Origin: Punica granatum
Lineage: Eukaryota; Streptophyta; Magnoliopsida; Myrtales; Lythraceae
Assembly (NCBI RefSeq): GCF_007655135.1
Contig: NC_045128.1
Span: 31,590,811 to 31,654,810, forward strand
Direction of reading: 5' to 3'
DNA length: 64,000 nt
Shown piece after piece: positions 1 through 15,698 of this stretch. The translations under genes were made by a program, and so were the position numbers. The notes below the pieces were generated by a model. That model did no database searches, was not told where the DNA came from, and was given only the letters and a program-made list of their open reading frames with translations. Within the stretch, counting starts at the first letter, position 1, and each line of letters begins with the position of its first letter.

Positions 1-3316
<3,316 letters not shown>

Positions 3317-3404
3317 ATTAGCTGTACTAGTAGACTGTAAGAGCTTTTTGTGAGCGCACTTTCTTGTTGAAAGTCTGGTAGAGAGCTATGCATGTGAGCA
3401 ATTG

Positions 3405-3410
3405 AATAAA
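3405..3410 (+). promoter_or_regulatory. Possible polyadenylation signal of DHAR
   Basis: An AATAAA hexamer lies about 90 bases after the DHAR stop codon, a plausible distance for a plant near-upstream element. Position and motif are the only evidence. Confidence 0.4.
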
Positions 3411-3638
3411 TGAGTGTGGGTTGGGTCTTTTACCATTGCTTGCACTCAGTAAATGATTGTCAAGATTCGAATCTATAATATATCACTAGCTTCCCTTTTT
3501 GAGTTTCTTGTTGGCTTTGAATGGTTCACTCTGTATGACCATTAGAGGGCACCCAACTCGGCGTACACAGAACATTGACGTGCTGGGGAAGGTCCGCCAG
3601 GTATTGCTTGGAGCATCTCACTCCTCGGTGTCTCTGCC

Positions 3639-4063
3639 TGAGAGCTTCACTGGTTTCCACATTTTGCCCAAAGAATGGCGTTAGTCAGAAATTTGAGTGA
3701 ACTCGAACATCGACACGACTCAAAACTGTCTTAATAGATATTTTGGTGTCTTGTGTACTGCTTTGACCAAGGATGTCGTGGTTTCTTCAGTTTCGATGAT
3801 GTTCAAGCTGCTGAGCTGAAGGTTCCGGGAAGTAGTAAGACCATGCGGTTGTCATTTGATGGTATCATTATATTCAGATTCCATGCATCCCTATCGGCTA
3901 CCGCTTATCGGTAGTTCGGTTCAGGCAAGCAAGCTATTTATGCTGGGACGGCTCGGTCTCACTGTCGTGTGTCATCATCTCGAGCATCCAATATTGATTG
4001 GCTGGTTAGTGATGGGAACGTTGAGGACTAGAGGACAGCTTACGGCCAGCACCCAAAATCCAA
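3639..4063 (+). repeat. Copy A of a decayed direct duplication in the DHAR 3' flank
   Basis: This non-coding stretch downstream of DHAR reappears in diverged form, in the same orientation, at about 5541-6090. Shared blocks in the same order include TGAGAGCTTCAC, CCACATTTTGCCCAAAGAA, GTTGCTGAACTGAA-like and GTTCAGGCAAG words, and a GTTGAGG(A/G)CTAGAGGACA block. Short ORFs inside it are not conserved between the two copies, so I do not call a gene. Confidence 0.75.
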
Positions 4064-4167
4064 AGTAATGAAAACGGATGCCGTTCATGGCCCTCATTAA
4101 ATCACGTTTAAATGCCGTGTTTTTCTTTATTATCCCATTCTCGTTCCATCCTATTACCAAAAAGATA

Positions 4168-4194
4168 ATATATATATATATATATATATATATA
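4168..4194. repeat. (TA)n microsatellite
   Basis: Uninterrupted AT dinucleotide run in intergenic DNA just after copy A of the DHAR-flank duplication. Confidence 0.9.
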
Positions 4195-4977
4195 ACAAGA
4201 AACCAGACCATCGAAAAAAATAAAACAAGAAACCAAGAAAACCGAGACTAAGGAGAATGGAGCAGATCGGGAGAGAGGGCGCGCATATGTATAAAAAAGA
4301 ACTATCCCAAAGGCCTAAACGACATAGCCGAAATGCTCAATCTGAAATGAAATCTACTTGAATATCTAGCAATTTAACCACCAAGCGGAAATTACTAGAT
4401 CCAGAATATGTTTAATCACATATGACTCAGACTTTATCTTAAGATAAAAGGTTGTATTGAGCTCTTTATATTATCTTATAATTTTCAGTTCATTGATGGC
4501 ACCTTTGGTAGCAAGGAATGGAATTGATAAGGAATTGAATTCTTGAAGAAATAAATGGGGGCAAAGAATATATAGTTTTCCATAGTTTGGTAGCGTGGAA
4601 TGAGCAACCAGAATGAATGTAGAACCGAAGATTATTAAAAATCAAATTACCAAAATCTTTGAGTTTAATTGTACATATGGGATTCTCATGGCTCGGAGCT
4701 GCATAAAATCGTTCGGGGATCGAGGCTTCACGGTAAGCATTGTCTGAAGTTCTCTAGTCCTCACATGGCTTCGCCTCTCTTCCGAGCTTGGGATGTTGGA
4801 ATTCTAATAACCGGATGGCGAGGAGTCGAGATTATATGGCCAAGATGAGGCCAGATTTAGCTTTTCCGGCCCCATACGGATCGAAGGAGGCGGCGACGGC
4901 GGAGGAAGAGGCAAATGAGTTGTGGATACAATTTAAAAATTATATGGACAGTTGAGGGCAATATTGATATTTTATGC

Positions 4978-5193
4978 TGTTTGGTTCATAATGGGTCTCA
5001 GAGAGTCGGCCCGGAACACCTATTACATCCTCCATGATCAGGAAGACCGTCTCCCCATTGGGCCGGAATAAGTCCGTATGTATTCGGAAATCTCATTACG
5101 GACCATAAATTGCAACCAAACGACGAAGTGGGCCTCCCGAATGGAACCGGCCCGGAACCGGAAAGCCCATTCTGGGCTACCAAACGGGCCATG
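4978..5193. mobile_element. Possible MITE-like element with imperfect terminal inverted repeats
   Basis: The left end begins GTTTGGTTCATAATGGG. The reverse complement of the right end begins GTTTGGTAGCCCAGAATGGG, so the two ends can pair imperfectly over about 20 bases. The interior is more GC-rich than its surroundings and contains short GGCCCGG/CCGGGCC-type complementary words. GTTTGGT-type ends are common in plant MITEs. I could not find a convincing target-site duplication. Two further TTTGGTAGC words at about 4505 and 4584 suggest related or nested ends nearby. Confidence 0.35.
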
Positions 5194-5502
5194 AATGAAT
5201 ACATCCCATCATCCTATGTGAAAACCAACCTTCTCAAAGTGCATGGACAAAACCACCTTCAGATCAAAGAGTTTCTTTATGTCGTGTTCAAAGCCTAAGC
5301 CAAGAGGACACCTCATAAAATAATGCTGGAAAATATAAAATAGCAGATGATCTAAGAAGATGGACAAAATTGACATAAAAGAGCAATTCTTCTTCAAAAT
5401 TGACACAAAGAATTCATTACCATTTTGTACTTATGGACCATGACCGGTTGATTTGCTCTAATCGATTTAGGTGATTCGGTAGAAATTTCTCTCGGGTCTC
5501 AG

Positions 5503-6090
5503 CCATACCAAAAAGTGGAGTGTCCCTGAAAGCTTGCTCGTGAGAGCTTCACAGGCTTCCCACATTTTGCCCAAAGAACCGCGTACTAAAGAATTCGATT
5601 TAACCAGAAAATCGACACTGACTCGAACCGTCTAACAAGGTAAATTAGTAGTCTTATGCATCCTCCTACTGCTTCATATATAATCAAGGATGCACAGTAA
5701 AATTGGGAACAAACATGGGCAATCTAAGCCCATCTAGTGGTTAAGTTGTTTGACATTTCGGATGATGTCCAAGTTGCTGAACTGAAAGGTTCCCGTAAGT
5801 GGCAAGACCTTTAAGTTGTTATCTTATAGTTTCGGTATAATCCGAACCTAAGCGTCCCTATAGCTTGCAAATTAGTTGGGTTCAGGCAAGTGAATTTATG
5901 CCTGGTCTAACACTTTCAAGAGAGTTTTGGAAGGATCAATGACATAAATTTTTGGCAAATTGTCAGTTAATGGACAGGGACTTCTCAATATCGCGTATGT
6001 CTTCATCCCAAGCATCAAGTTCTGTTTGGTCGGTCGTGATGGAAAGGTTGAGGGCTAGAGGACACACAGAGGACCAAAGGCCAAAAATTA
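5503..6090 (+). pseudogene. DHAR relic: exon 5 fragment fused to a copy of the DHAR 3' flank
   Basis: At 5503-5540 a short stretch closely matches DHAR exon 5 around 2697-2735, including AAGTGGAGTGTCCCTGAAA, which corresponds to the codons for KKWTVPENL. At 5541 the sequence changes directly into a copy of the 3' flank that starts at 3639, so the end of exon 5, the last intron, exon 6 and the 3' UTR are missing. The remaining part aligns in order with copy A until about 6090, with substitutions and small insertions. One such insertion lies around 5700-5745. The fragment cannot encode a working enzyme. I infer an old partial tandem duplication followed by deletion. Confidence 0.7.
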
Positions 6091-7699
6091 TTCCTCATTC
6101 TGAATGTGATCGGATTGTGTTACGTATTTTCGAATTCAGACCCTTTCGGTTTCAAAATGTTGATTCCTTGCGGACCCTCCTCTTTGATTCACTTGGTGGG
6201 AATAATTTACGGCCTACGTCACATAAACTGGGACAATTCCGTGCAATTATATTTCTATTTTCCCGTACCAATTAACATACACACCTCACGAATCTACTCA
6301 AATATGTATAACATGTCATAAGAATGGAATGGAGGGGTCCCCTGTAGGTCTTGACCCTTTCGAAAGGACTAAAAGGAGGACCCGGCAACACACACACACA
6401 AACACACATATATATATTGCCCTCAGATTTCCATTTCCCTAACGTACTGAGCAACTAAAGTTGAAGAATGCGACCTCTCCCTGTCTTCCATGGGGAGAAG
6501 GAGAAGTGGTAGTCCCGCATCTCTTTGTCTTATTCCTTGGCTTCATTTATTGAACCTCGGTACAACAAAAAATCATCGGATACTCTAATTAGATCATATA
6601 AAATGTAATGAACTTAATGGATCACGTAAATCAAGAGTTTGTGCAAATTGTACCACATGCAGGGTTTGCTGTAACTGGCAAACTGTGCCGATGGTATTGA
6701 GCGAATCTCCATACTCGACTTCTTAAGCTTAACCTATATGAATTGAAGAAATTTTACGATCTCCTCAAAAAAGAATCGTGAAAATTGATTAATATCTCTT
6801 AGACTTACTTATATATTTTATGAAAGGATCCAGTTAATTTCGATCCTGGTATTGAGCTCTCTCTCTTCTAGTCACTTTCCTTCTGACAAGATGAGTTCGG
6901 ACAAACTCACAAACGCGACAGCGGAAGGAACATAAATTATGCAGAAGATCGACAGGACAAATCCAAAAAAGATTCCCAGATGTCGGCTCCACCGTGCACA
7001 CACATATACATACATACATACATATACATATACATACCTCTTATGTGTATACACACATATATAAATAATTAATTCAATCATTATCAAACGTACATTCACG
7101 ATATCTGCTGAACCAATAGGAGGATGCCACGTCATCAAGTTTAGGACTCCGTTAATGTGGAAGTGCAAAGGTGGCACCACCCTATGGGCTCGTGCATGAA
7201 CCATACAAGCAGGGGCACAGCAGTAGGGAGAATTTGGCCTTTCACACTTTAAGAATAAGTGGGGCCCACACATGCAAATAATAGGCAATGTCTCGTTCGT
7301 ATATGTTACGTATACATACATACGTGACAAGGTGATGTTCAGTGTTCACCAAGAGATCATTGATCGATATTATTTCTCGATGGCCAACTGTTCCCAACAC
7401 AATAAGGTAAAGCAGAGTTTTCAGCGATATCTGTCCGACCGACCAGCCCACTTATATAGGGTTCGGTGATTCGCACATAAGACAGGGAACGACATTGCAG
7501 ACAGTTTATATATATGGACATATATGGCGTTTTTATTGATGAAATTCTGTTTGGGGAAGAGAGCTACAGCTAAATAGGAGTAAGCTAAGATGGCTGTCAA
7601 AATAATTAACATACAAAGAGGGCGTAGAAGGGTAATTACCTAGATTATTATTAATGTTCTTATGGTGCAGAGGGCAATGAGTTGATCTGTAGTATGAGT
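6091..7699. other. Intergenic region without a recognised gene
   Basis: Contains a short CA/TA-rich run near 6389-6416 and TACATA repeats near 7004-7036. Open frames up to 152 codons on the minus strand are rich in Cys, Tyr and Val from GTATGT/ACATAC repeats and show no domain, so I treat them as chance frames. Confidence 0.5.
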
Positions 7700-9645
7700 T
7701 TAGGTGTTGGGAGTGTCTTTGGAGGAGGAGGGATCGTCATCGGAGATAAGCTTGTGAATCATCTGACTGGTCTCTTCCTCGGACATCCGGTCTTGCCGAC
7801 CTTTGCTCTGTGACTCAGCATAAGCTTCGAAGAACTCCTTGTTCTCCTTCTCCAGCTCCTTCCACACTATAATGATCGATGAACAGAGACAATGACACAA
7901 ACCCCACCAGTCATTGCATCGTTCCCTTGTTAATCAAGCTAGCTATATCTTATGTATCAAAGTCATGGTGCACACAGAATCGGCACAAAAAGACATGTCA
8001 ATGATCAGACAATAAATCTGTCCTGGCTGCTTATATACTGAAAATTACGCTTGGTTTTCGTATTGGTCTATGTGCTCGTTCACATGGGATTCCCTTCCAG
8101 GTCACCGAGAGGCAAAGTGATTATATAGTCGTATTATGTCCATATTTACTTTAAATAAATTGTGGATTTATAAGAACTCTTCATTAGACTATACTTTCCT
8201 CTTCCTGATCCTTTTCTTCTTTTTAGAATTTTAATCACCGAGAAGCAGAAAGTTTTTCTGCTGTGTTCGTAAACATTGATCATTAATTACCAAGCAAAAC
8301 CCGGTTGAGTTCTTCCATGTTTTGGACTAATCTAGCCAGGTAGAATAACAAGGTGGATTAGTGGAATGAGATTATGTAAATATATTATGGATGTCGTGTG
8401 ATATGGTAGAGGTACCAAGAATGGTACCCTGGAACGTCCATAAGAGCAACAAATACTCATATTCCAGTAGATACATTATAAAGGACAAAACCGAAAAAAC
8501 TCGTTCAAAGTGGATAATGGCTCTTTGACTAGATTTTTCCTTTGGACCTCCCACAATATGGACTCATATAATCATCGATCATGAAAATATTTATTTTGAT
8601 ATGATCAGAAGGTTAGTTTCCATTCCCCAAACTGTTAAAAACAAAAATCATTTTTTTGTCCTTTATTATTTTATTTTTTTTTCAGTTTCAAAGGATTTTT
8701 TTGAGGGGATAGTAAGTTAGACCTGTTCCAAGGTTTAAGGCAAAAAGGAAATACCCAAATGAAGCTATGTGCTGATCCGTGGTACTGTCCAAACTCGATA
8801 GACATACTTCCATTATAGATGCTGCTGTACTAACAGTACTATGAGTGGCATATAACCAGGAAAAAATCCTAATATATTTATACTTATTGATGATTCAGTG
8901 CATGTTTATGAAGAACGATAAGCATTTAAGTAGTCCAAAAGAATCAATATACAGTCGAGATCATGATTCAATACTTGTTTTTAGACTTATGGAATAAAAT
9001 TAATTTTGTTTCATATATATATAAGAGAAGATCTGCCATAATGATCAGCTTCGACTTTAATTAGTATATATATGATATGATATGATATGAGATGAACTAA
9101 TGTGGTAGAGCTCGGGCACTTCATCGCTCTTTTGTTATTTGATGTCCCTTGCACAAGCACAGATGTATATTACACACACAGACACACATCTATGCATGTT
9201 AAGATGATCACGGTCCACAGAGCTTATCGAAGAAGGATTTACAAATGAGAGATCATATGTATACATATATGAATCATATAACTGTGATCAATGAATATAT
9301 ATATACCTGTGGAGGTGATGACAGGTTTAATGTTGGCATGTTTGGAGAGAGCTTCCATGCATTCTTCTTTGCTCATCTTGAATATGATACACTTCTCTAT
9401 CAGGTGGTGCACCTGCCCCATTCATAATTAGTTTTCTTGAATATTATATAGAAACAAGAAAAAGACTAAAAATAGATCAATTCAAAACATAATCTATCTT
9501 TATATATGAGTAAGTCTGGTAGACTTAATAGAGACATGGAATTACAATAAAAGATGCATAAACTATAAGATCAAGATAATGCAAAACTTATCTGTACATA
9601 GTCAGTTACCATATGTATATATGAGGCAGACGAATCATCTCCCAT
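7700..9645 (-). CDS. Small plant-specific protein, TIGR01589 domain type
   Basis: Three exons on the minus strand, 9645-9610, 9412-9307 and 7866-7700, join in frame to 102 residues. The protein starts MGDDSSASYIHMVHHLIEKC and continues with a FKMSKEECMEALSKHANIKP helix region. The next part, TSTVWKELEKENKEFFEAY, is the hallmark of the uncharacterised plant-specific TIGR01589 domain. It ends in an acidic, serine-rich tail (DDDPSSSKDT). The splice sites are decided by the protein: VITST is joined to VWKELEKEN across a 1.4 kb intron. There is no signal peptide or membrane segment, so a soluble, mostly helical protein is expected. Molecular function is unknown. Annotations based only on open frames would miss this gene because each exon is tiny. 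Confidence 0.85.
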
Positions 9646-9885
9646 GATCAACCAATCTAATCGTCCTATGATCTCGATCAGTCGCCGGCCCCTCGAGGAT
9701 TGAATTATCTATGTAAGAAATGAAGTTCTAAGTAGTACAATATGTGAATATTCTCACGACCACACAATGATAATGATAGCACAAAGAGAGAATAGATATG
9801 GAGCGGGGGAGATGAGAAATGAGGGAGGACATAAGCTTTTCTTTTTCTTTTTCTTTTTTTGGCTTGGTAAGGGAGGACGTAAGCT

Positions 9886-9893
9886 TATATATA
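9886..9893 (-). promoter_or_regulatory. TATA box of the TIGR01589-type gene
   Basis: On the minus strand this reads CTATATATAAG, close to the plant TATA consensus, about 240 bases upstream of the start codon at 9645. A CT-rich stretch (9837-9860) lies just downstream in the transcript direction and would form the beginning of the leader. Confidence 0.55.
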
Positions 9894-9956
9894 GCAATTC
9901 ATCAAATCAAAAGAAGCACAGAGAGGAGTGATAGTGGGGGCTGTGGGGCCAGGAGT

Positions 9957-9966
9957 CCCACGTGGG
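9957..9966. promoter_or_regulatory. G-box palindrome CCCACGTGGG
   Basis: A perfect ten-base G-box palindrome about 65 bases upstream of the TATA box of the TIGR01589-type gene. G-boxes bind bZIP and bHLH factors. Binding here is inferred from the motif only. Confidence 0.5.
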
Positions 9967-10087
9967 AGGTAAATGATAATTGGTGGAGAGGGGATTAGGG
10001 GAGATTTTGGAAATGACCCAATTCCACGCTCTTATTTGTATTTGTGAGGGGCCTTGTCATTAGAGGGCCAGACGGGCCCCATCATCC

Positions 10088-10093
10088 CACGTG
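10088..10093. promoter_or_regulatory. Second G-box core CACGTG
   Basis: A second CACGTG core in the context CCCACGTGCC, about 130 bases beyond the first. Two G-boxes upstream of the same TATA box make light, ABA or circadian bZIP/bHLH control plausible for the minus-strand gene. Confidence 0.45.
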
Positions 10094-12899
10094 CCTGTGG
10101 GACCCTTCCTCGACTCCAGAAACCCTCCATATATGATGATAGAAACACCCGCAAATTAGATTGAGGCTCGTGCTTGCTTACTAGCATGCTCGATGAACAG
10201 ATATGATCAATACAGAAGGGTTGGGACGCCCTCCTAAATTCGAGGAAGTCTTATATACGATTGAGGTATCACGTGGTAATATTATAAGCTAATAATACAT
10301 GGTTCGTCATTTTAATTTTTAGTATATAAGAAAAAAAATTCGTTATTGAAAAAAATAATTTATTATTATCAAAAAAAATATTTTCTATGCGTTTTCCGTA
10401 TAATCATACGTAGCATTTTCGTTACACATAAGATCTTCTCTCTAAACTCAAACCTTTTTGGAAAGATTAGTTTCCAAATTCCTTCCAAATTGGTTAAAAT
10501 CTTGGTCAATTTCTTAAACATTTTTTTGCTAAAGTGAACAGGTTCTTATCTCATATTTTGTTTGTTAATGTACTTTTTTTTTCAGTTACGAGAAATATTC
10601 ATAAGTCAAATATAATGAAATAGAAATTATAATAGTTATAATAAAAGGGTATGGGTAGTGTTGTCACGAAAATCGAATATTCAATCTCTTGATTAATGAT
10701 AGATTAAAACGTACATCACTGTATTATATTCTCCCTCTTGTGCTAATGTACATTTAACCATTAAAAAAGCTGCTAAATAACAAGAAGAAAATGAATATTT
10801 CATTGCACGAATTTAAGGAATAATAAAACTAACAAAATTAACATAAATCTCCAAAAAGATGTTTCACCAATAACCAAAAAACAAAGTAGATGGTCCTTAG
10901 TCTAGGAAAAGAATAAAGCTAGAACAGTTAAATTCTAATAAAAAGAGCTATGTGAGAAGAGTTAGAGAGAGAACGTTTTCTTACAAGAGTTCATCAGGTT
11001 AAGTCAATCTAATTGAACAGGTTATTTGTTAATATTAATAAATGCTTGAGGATATCTTGGCAATAATATACCTTAATGGGTTTTGGATATGTTTTGAAGC
11101 AAAATACTATATCCTTCCCAAACCTAGTAGAGTTTTGACGGATGATCCTTAATCTTGTCCTATGGCCCAACAAGTAAAACTAACGGGCTATTATTAAGCT
11201 TTGAGGTTTGTGACGGGTCAAAAACCCATTTTATACAAACATATGATCATCCCTGTTGATAAATGCTTAATATTTATTATGATTTTGAGTTTTGATCATA
11301 TTGTTGACAAGATATTTGCGAGTTCATATCTAGTTAGAAGCCCATTGAAAGTATTCTTTTTAAAGAGTATGAGAAATCCTTAGTCTATATAAGCTGCAAC
11401 TAAATGATACTTAAGAGTAAATCTGTTTAATACATAGTGTTCGAGCTGAATTCCTTGTCTCTCTCACGTCTAATAATCCTGTTTTGTCACGAGCCATAAA
11501 GAAGCACTAAAGAAATTACAATAGAATGGATGAGTTCGGTTTCCTGGCACTTAGCAGTTGGCTATAAATTTGTTTAGTAAGTGCATTTTATGGATTCTTT
11601 AATCATTACATCGTAGTGACTTAGGAGGGGAAAATATTATGGAGTACTTTTGCATCCATAGACTGCACCGGGTATGCCGTATCCGAAAACTAGCATCAGT
11701 TCGCGCTGTTAATACTCTAGGGCCCAAACAACTAGATTTTCTCCTCCGAACTATTTGTGCCAATAGATTGGTTCGATATAAACTTGAGATAATGGGTGTA
11801 ATAAAAAAAAGATTCATAAGTGATTGCCAATGGAGTTAAAGTTATTACCGAATCTTGAGGAGTCTATATCAATTTATGCCTAAATGCTCCACATATAATT
11901 CATCTAATCACGTTTTCTGAACAGATTACTTTTCTAATGATTAATATCGTAAAGTATACCCGTTCCAAATCCCATTCCAATCAAATGATCCGCGGCTGCC
12001 AATATATCATTCAGTAACGAAAATATATTGTCATGTGGTGTATTAGGATATAGTCTCCGTTCATATTTTGTCGACCAAGAATATATATGGTCCATTGGTT
12101 CCTTCTATTAGAACTTGTTTCTATTTACTCTTTGTTTCTAATTGGTCGGGGCTTCATGGAAAATTGCAGAGTTACCTCAGAGGGAATTAATTGCACTTAT
12201 GAAAATGATATAAATATTACCATTGCTTTGGCTTTACTCTCGTCATTGTGAGTAAAAACTATTTAAATATGTAATTTCACAAATTTATTGCGTTGTGCCA
12301 TCCCGCATTCTTATAAATCCATGCATTAATCTGTATGTTATAATTATATTGTATTTTTAAGTAGTACACAATAAGATAGATAGGATGAAAAGACACTTTC
12401 AAAATGATCAAATATATGACAGTGCTTTGCTAAATTGGGCAGAACTTGATCAGCTGTACTGTGTCTTTTTCTAGCTTTCCCACCAATAATTTTGGGAAGC
12501 TTTTTTTTTTTCTTTTAATGGATATAACATATAGGGGTGATTAATTTTCCCGATTATAATGCATTGGACTATTTTTTTCCCCTCTCTGAACGCATTGGAC
12601 TATTCCTTTCTTGGATCAACCACAAGCCGATACACGGTCCATCTTTTGCGCTCTCTCAGAAGGAAAACGACAAAGTGGGTTAAGATTTTGTTATTTTCCA
12701 TGGACGACTAATTTTGTGTGATTCAATGCCAAAATAATGTTTGTCATATGCTACTATGCGCATGGATTCCGACACATAAGCATTGAGTGATGCTGCCCTA
12801 GAACATGGATGAAAATTTGCAGAAACTCGGGTGATCCTGTGGAAGACTATGCATGCAAATTTTTCGCTGCCCAAGTGCACATCTCATGATATGTGCTCA

Positions 12900-12901
<2 letters not shown>

Positions 12902-12940
<39 letters not shown>
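12902..12940. repeat. (TA)n microsatellite
   Basis: About 39 bases of uninterrupted alternating T and A. A second (TA)n run follows about 65 bases later. Confidence 0.95.
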
Positions 12941-12942
<2 letters not shown>

Positions 12943-13002
12943 GTATATTAAGCTAAAGAGTTCTAAAGATGAACTCTCATTTAGCCATATGTCAATCAAT
13001 TA

Positions 13003-13005
<3 letters not shown>

Positions 13006-13034
<29 letters not shown>
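13006..13034. repeat. (TA)n microsatellite
   Basis: Second alternating TA run of about 29 bases, close to the one at 12902-12940. Confidence 0.9.
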
Positions 13035-13038
<4 letters not shown>

Positions 13039-14388
13039 CATTTCAAAACTCTTCTCTCCTCTTTTCTTAAGAGAGAGAGAGAATCTCACCCAAAAGAAAA
13101 TTCTTTAAGAGAAGACGTTTTGAGTTTGGAATTTTTTTATCATATCACTCGAGTATTAGTACCATGAAATCAAATTCTTTGAAGTGTTACAGTATTCCGT
13201 TTGTCTCTTTGCGGAAAATATGGCTTTATTTGCTAAAGCAAATCAAATAATAATTACTATTTTTGTATTTCACGACTTACCGAGATTTAAGAAATTTTTG
13301 CTTCTAACTCTAGTTTTTATATATCAATATAGTGTACATATATCACTTAAGTTTTCAGTAGCTAAGCAATAGAGGACATTAGTTCACACAAATGGGAGAG
13401 CCCATTTCTTTTATATATTTATGTAAGGGATATTGCCATTGGAAGGCTTGAAAAATAATTATACGCTAGATATATCGCATTTGACATGTGTTCTTTTAAA
13501 TCTTATTTGAAAAGATTTGTCAGATTAGTCTTAATTTCAATATATATTGTCCTTGAATTGGTGGATATCACTTTTTATTAGTAACTTTTTGCATCTGTTA
13601 AATGATTTTTATGAGTCATTCATTTTGTTGGATTTTATAATACTTTTTCGTTCATTGTTGGAGTTATTTTCTTGAGTTATAATTTTTGGAGTTATTTGAT
13701 TATTTGTGGTCCTATATATGTAACTTAAAATTGCATAAAGTTATTTTACACGTGCATCAATAAATAAGTAATACATTTTTTCATCTATCAATGATAATTT
13801 GAAATCAATTAGTTTATTATTATCTATTTTTGCGAACTAGAATATATTGTATACTCCATTTTGAAATTTAAAAGAAAAAAAGAAATTCGCAGCAACATGC
13901 AGGTGTTTAGCTAGTATTAATTTAAAGGAGAGTTCCCCTTTAGACATATATCATTCAATGATAACTCTTAATAAAATATTTTAAAATGTCATTCTCTTTT
14001 CATTCTTCACAATAAAAAATGAATTAAATAGTTAGATGGTGGGGATATATGTAATATAATAAAAATAAAAATTAGGTTAATTATAGACCTTAGAGAGGGA
14101 CATATGATCTTATTCTTTACATATTCATATTTATATTTATATAGATTTATCATGCTCTCAATAATTACAAACACATGATTATACTTCGATAATTTTAGTA
14201 CTTTTTCCACTAAAATAAAATTTTCAAATAATATATTATGTATAAACTTTTTAAAGGGTCATATATTACTTATAAAAAAATAGATATTAATTTTTCTAAT
14301 TTCTTTTGGATTGTTCTTTATTTCCAATATCTAAACTTCATAGAATATTCCATAAGATTTTTTGTGAATAAAATTATTTTATATTTCA

Positions 14389-14389
14389 T

Positions 14390-14420
<31 letters not shown>
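14389..14420. repeat. Compound (AC)n(AT)n microsatellite
   Basis: A run of alternating A and C passes directly into a run of alternating A and T in AT-rich intergenic DNA. Confidence 0.9.
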
Positions 14421-15004
14421 TCTAAACTGAATGCATCAAGACGCATTCATATTCTCATCAATTATCTGAATTTTTTTTAGAAATGACTGTATATATTTTT
14501 AAACGTATACACTAATTTTGTGATTATAACTTAATGTAATCTTTTTATAATATCTAAAAAAAATTATCTTGAGACTTTAAACCCATGCATCGCACGATTG
14601 AATTAATATAGTATTTTTTTAATGATTGAGAATATGCATCGATAATTTATCATTGAAATCTCTGTGACTTGTGCTTCATTTAAAGAGAAAGTTAGGTCAT
14701 CCATATTCGTGGAAAGCTCCATCAATTTATAAGTAAATTAGCTAATCTAAAGAGTCGAGAGCTATACATATACATATGTATCGGAGGAGCAAGATTTCGT
14801 GGAATGACCGTCTCTATGTCTTCTTGTGCTCACGATTCTTTATAGCATTGTCCTTTTCCCTGTTCTGTTTCGTCAACTAGCTAGTAGCATAATCTATAGA
14901 AAAAGAATAACCTTTATATATATATATATATATATATTTATTTATTTATTTATTTATTTTTCTCTAGTGAGTTCTATAAATCTAATAAAGGATGCATACA
15001 TGAA

Positions 15005-15185
15005 TGTAAATGAGGCATGGAAAATCTTTTTTTTTAATTGGACCCCAACTAATCCAATCGAATCGGGTCGACACACTAATGAGTAAAAGTCTCTCAACAT
15101 GGATTTTTTACATCCACAAGGACCCGAACCTGATACCTTATTTAAGTGAAATAAGAGCCGAGTCGCTTAAACTAACTTACGTTTG
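15005..15185 (-). mobile_element. tRNA-derived SINE, copy 1
   Basis: Read on the minus strand, this has an RNA polymerase III promoter. The A box is TAGTTTAAGCG at 15174-15164 and the B box GGTTCGGGTCC at 15130-15120, about 33 bases apart, as in tRNA-derived SINEs. Downstream is a family-specific body with GTCGACCCGATTCGATTGG followed by GGGGTCCAATT. The same body occurs in diverged form at about 40070-40125 and about 37895-37960, which defines one SINE family. The exact ends and target-site duplications are uncertain. Confidence 0.65.
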
Positions 15186-15698
15186 GTGGAAAATCCTATT
15201 AATTAACGAGAAATCGAATTGATGAGAATCTCTTGATTTTAAATTGAGAATAATTGTCATTATCCTAAACCGTTTTCCAACGGTTGTCCCTTTCTACTAA
15301 ATATTTGCATATAACATATGTACATTGAACTAACTTATAAAAGACAGACTCCAATGATATGTATATATACAATGAATTGTTTGCTCTTTCAAGGCCAGAT
15401 ATTTTCTTATGATCGACCATGGAGTTTGCATATACCCCCTTTTCCCTTGAGCCTTTTTGCTAGCTAGGCTTAGTTTTGTTATATGAGAAAGATCATGTGT
15501 GTTTTTACTAATGAAAGAGAATTAATGTGATATAAGCATTTCATAATTAATAAAAAGGGCTTATACTTTTCAGAGAAGATAATCTTCTTCCCAAATATTG
15601 GGCATCGTCCTTTAATTCTATACATTAAGTGATCGTTTTTCTTTTCCAGGCAATACAATTTGATTTTCGAGACAATCAAAATTCTACGTACTCATTCC

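Larger units (their letters stand above)
10100..14990. other. AT-rich gene-poor region
   Basis: About 4.9 kb without a supportable gene on either strand. It is very AT-rich and studded with (TA)n runs. All open frames are below about 80 codons, dominated by Ile, Tyr, Phe and Lys, and mostly cross microsatellites. No retrotransposon polyprotein motifs are seen. Confidence 0.6.

Noticed and set aside
3856..6321. Short plus-strand frames in the DHAR-flank duplication as a possible gene pair
   Set aside because: The frames in copy A and copy B are not the same frame and do not share peptide sequence, so the similarity is at DNA level only.
6872..7330. 152-codon minus-strand frame
   Set aside because: Much of it is translation of TACATA/TATGTA repeats, with many Cys, Tyr and Val residues. 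It has no domain, and it overlaps other frames of the same kind.
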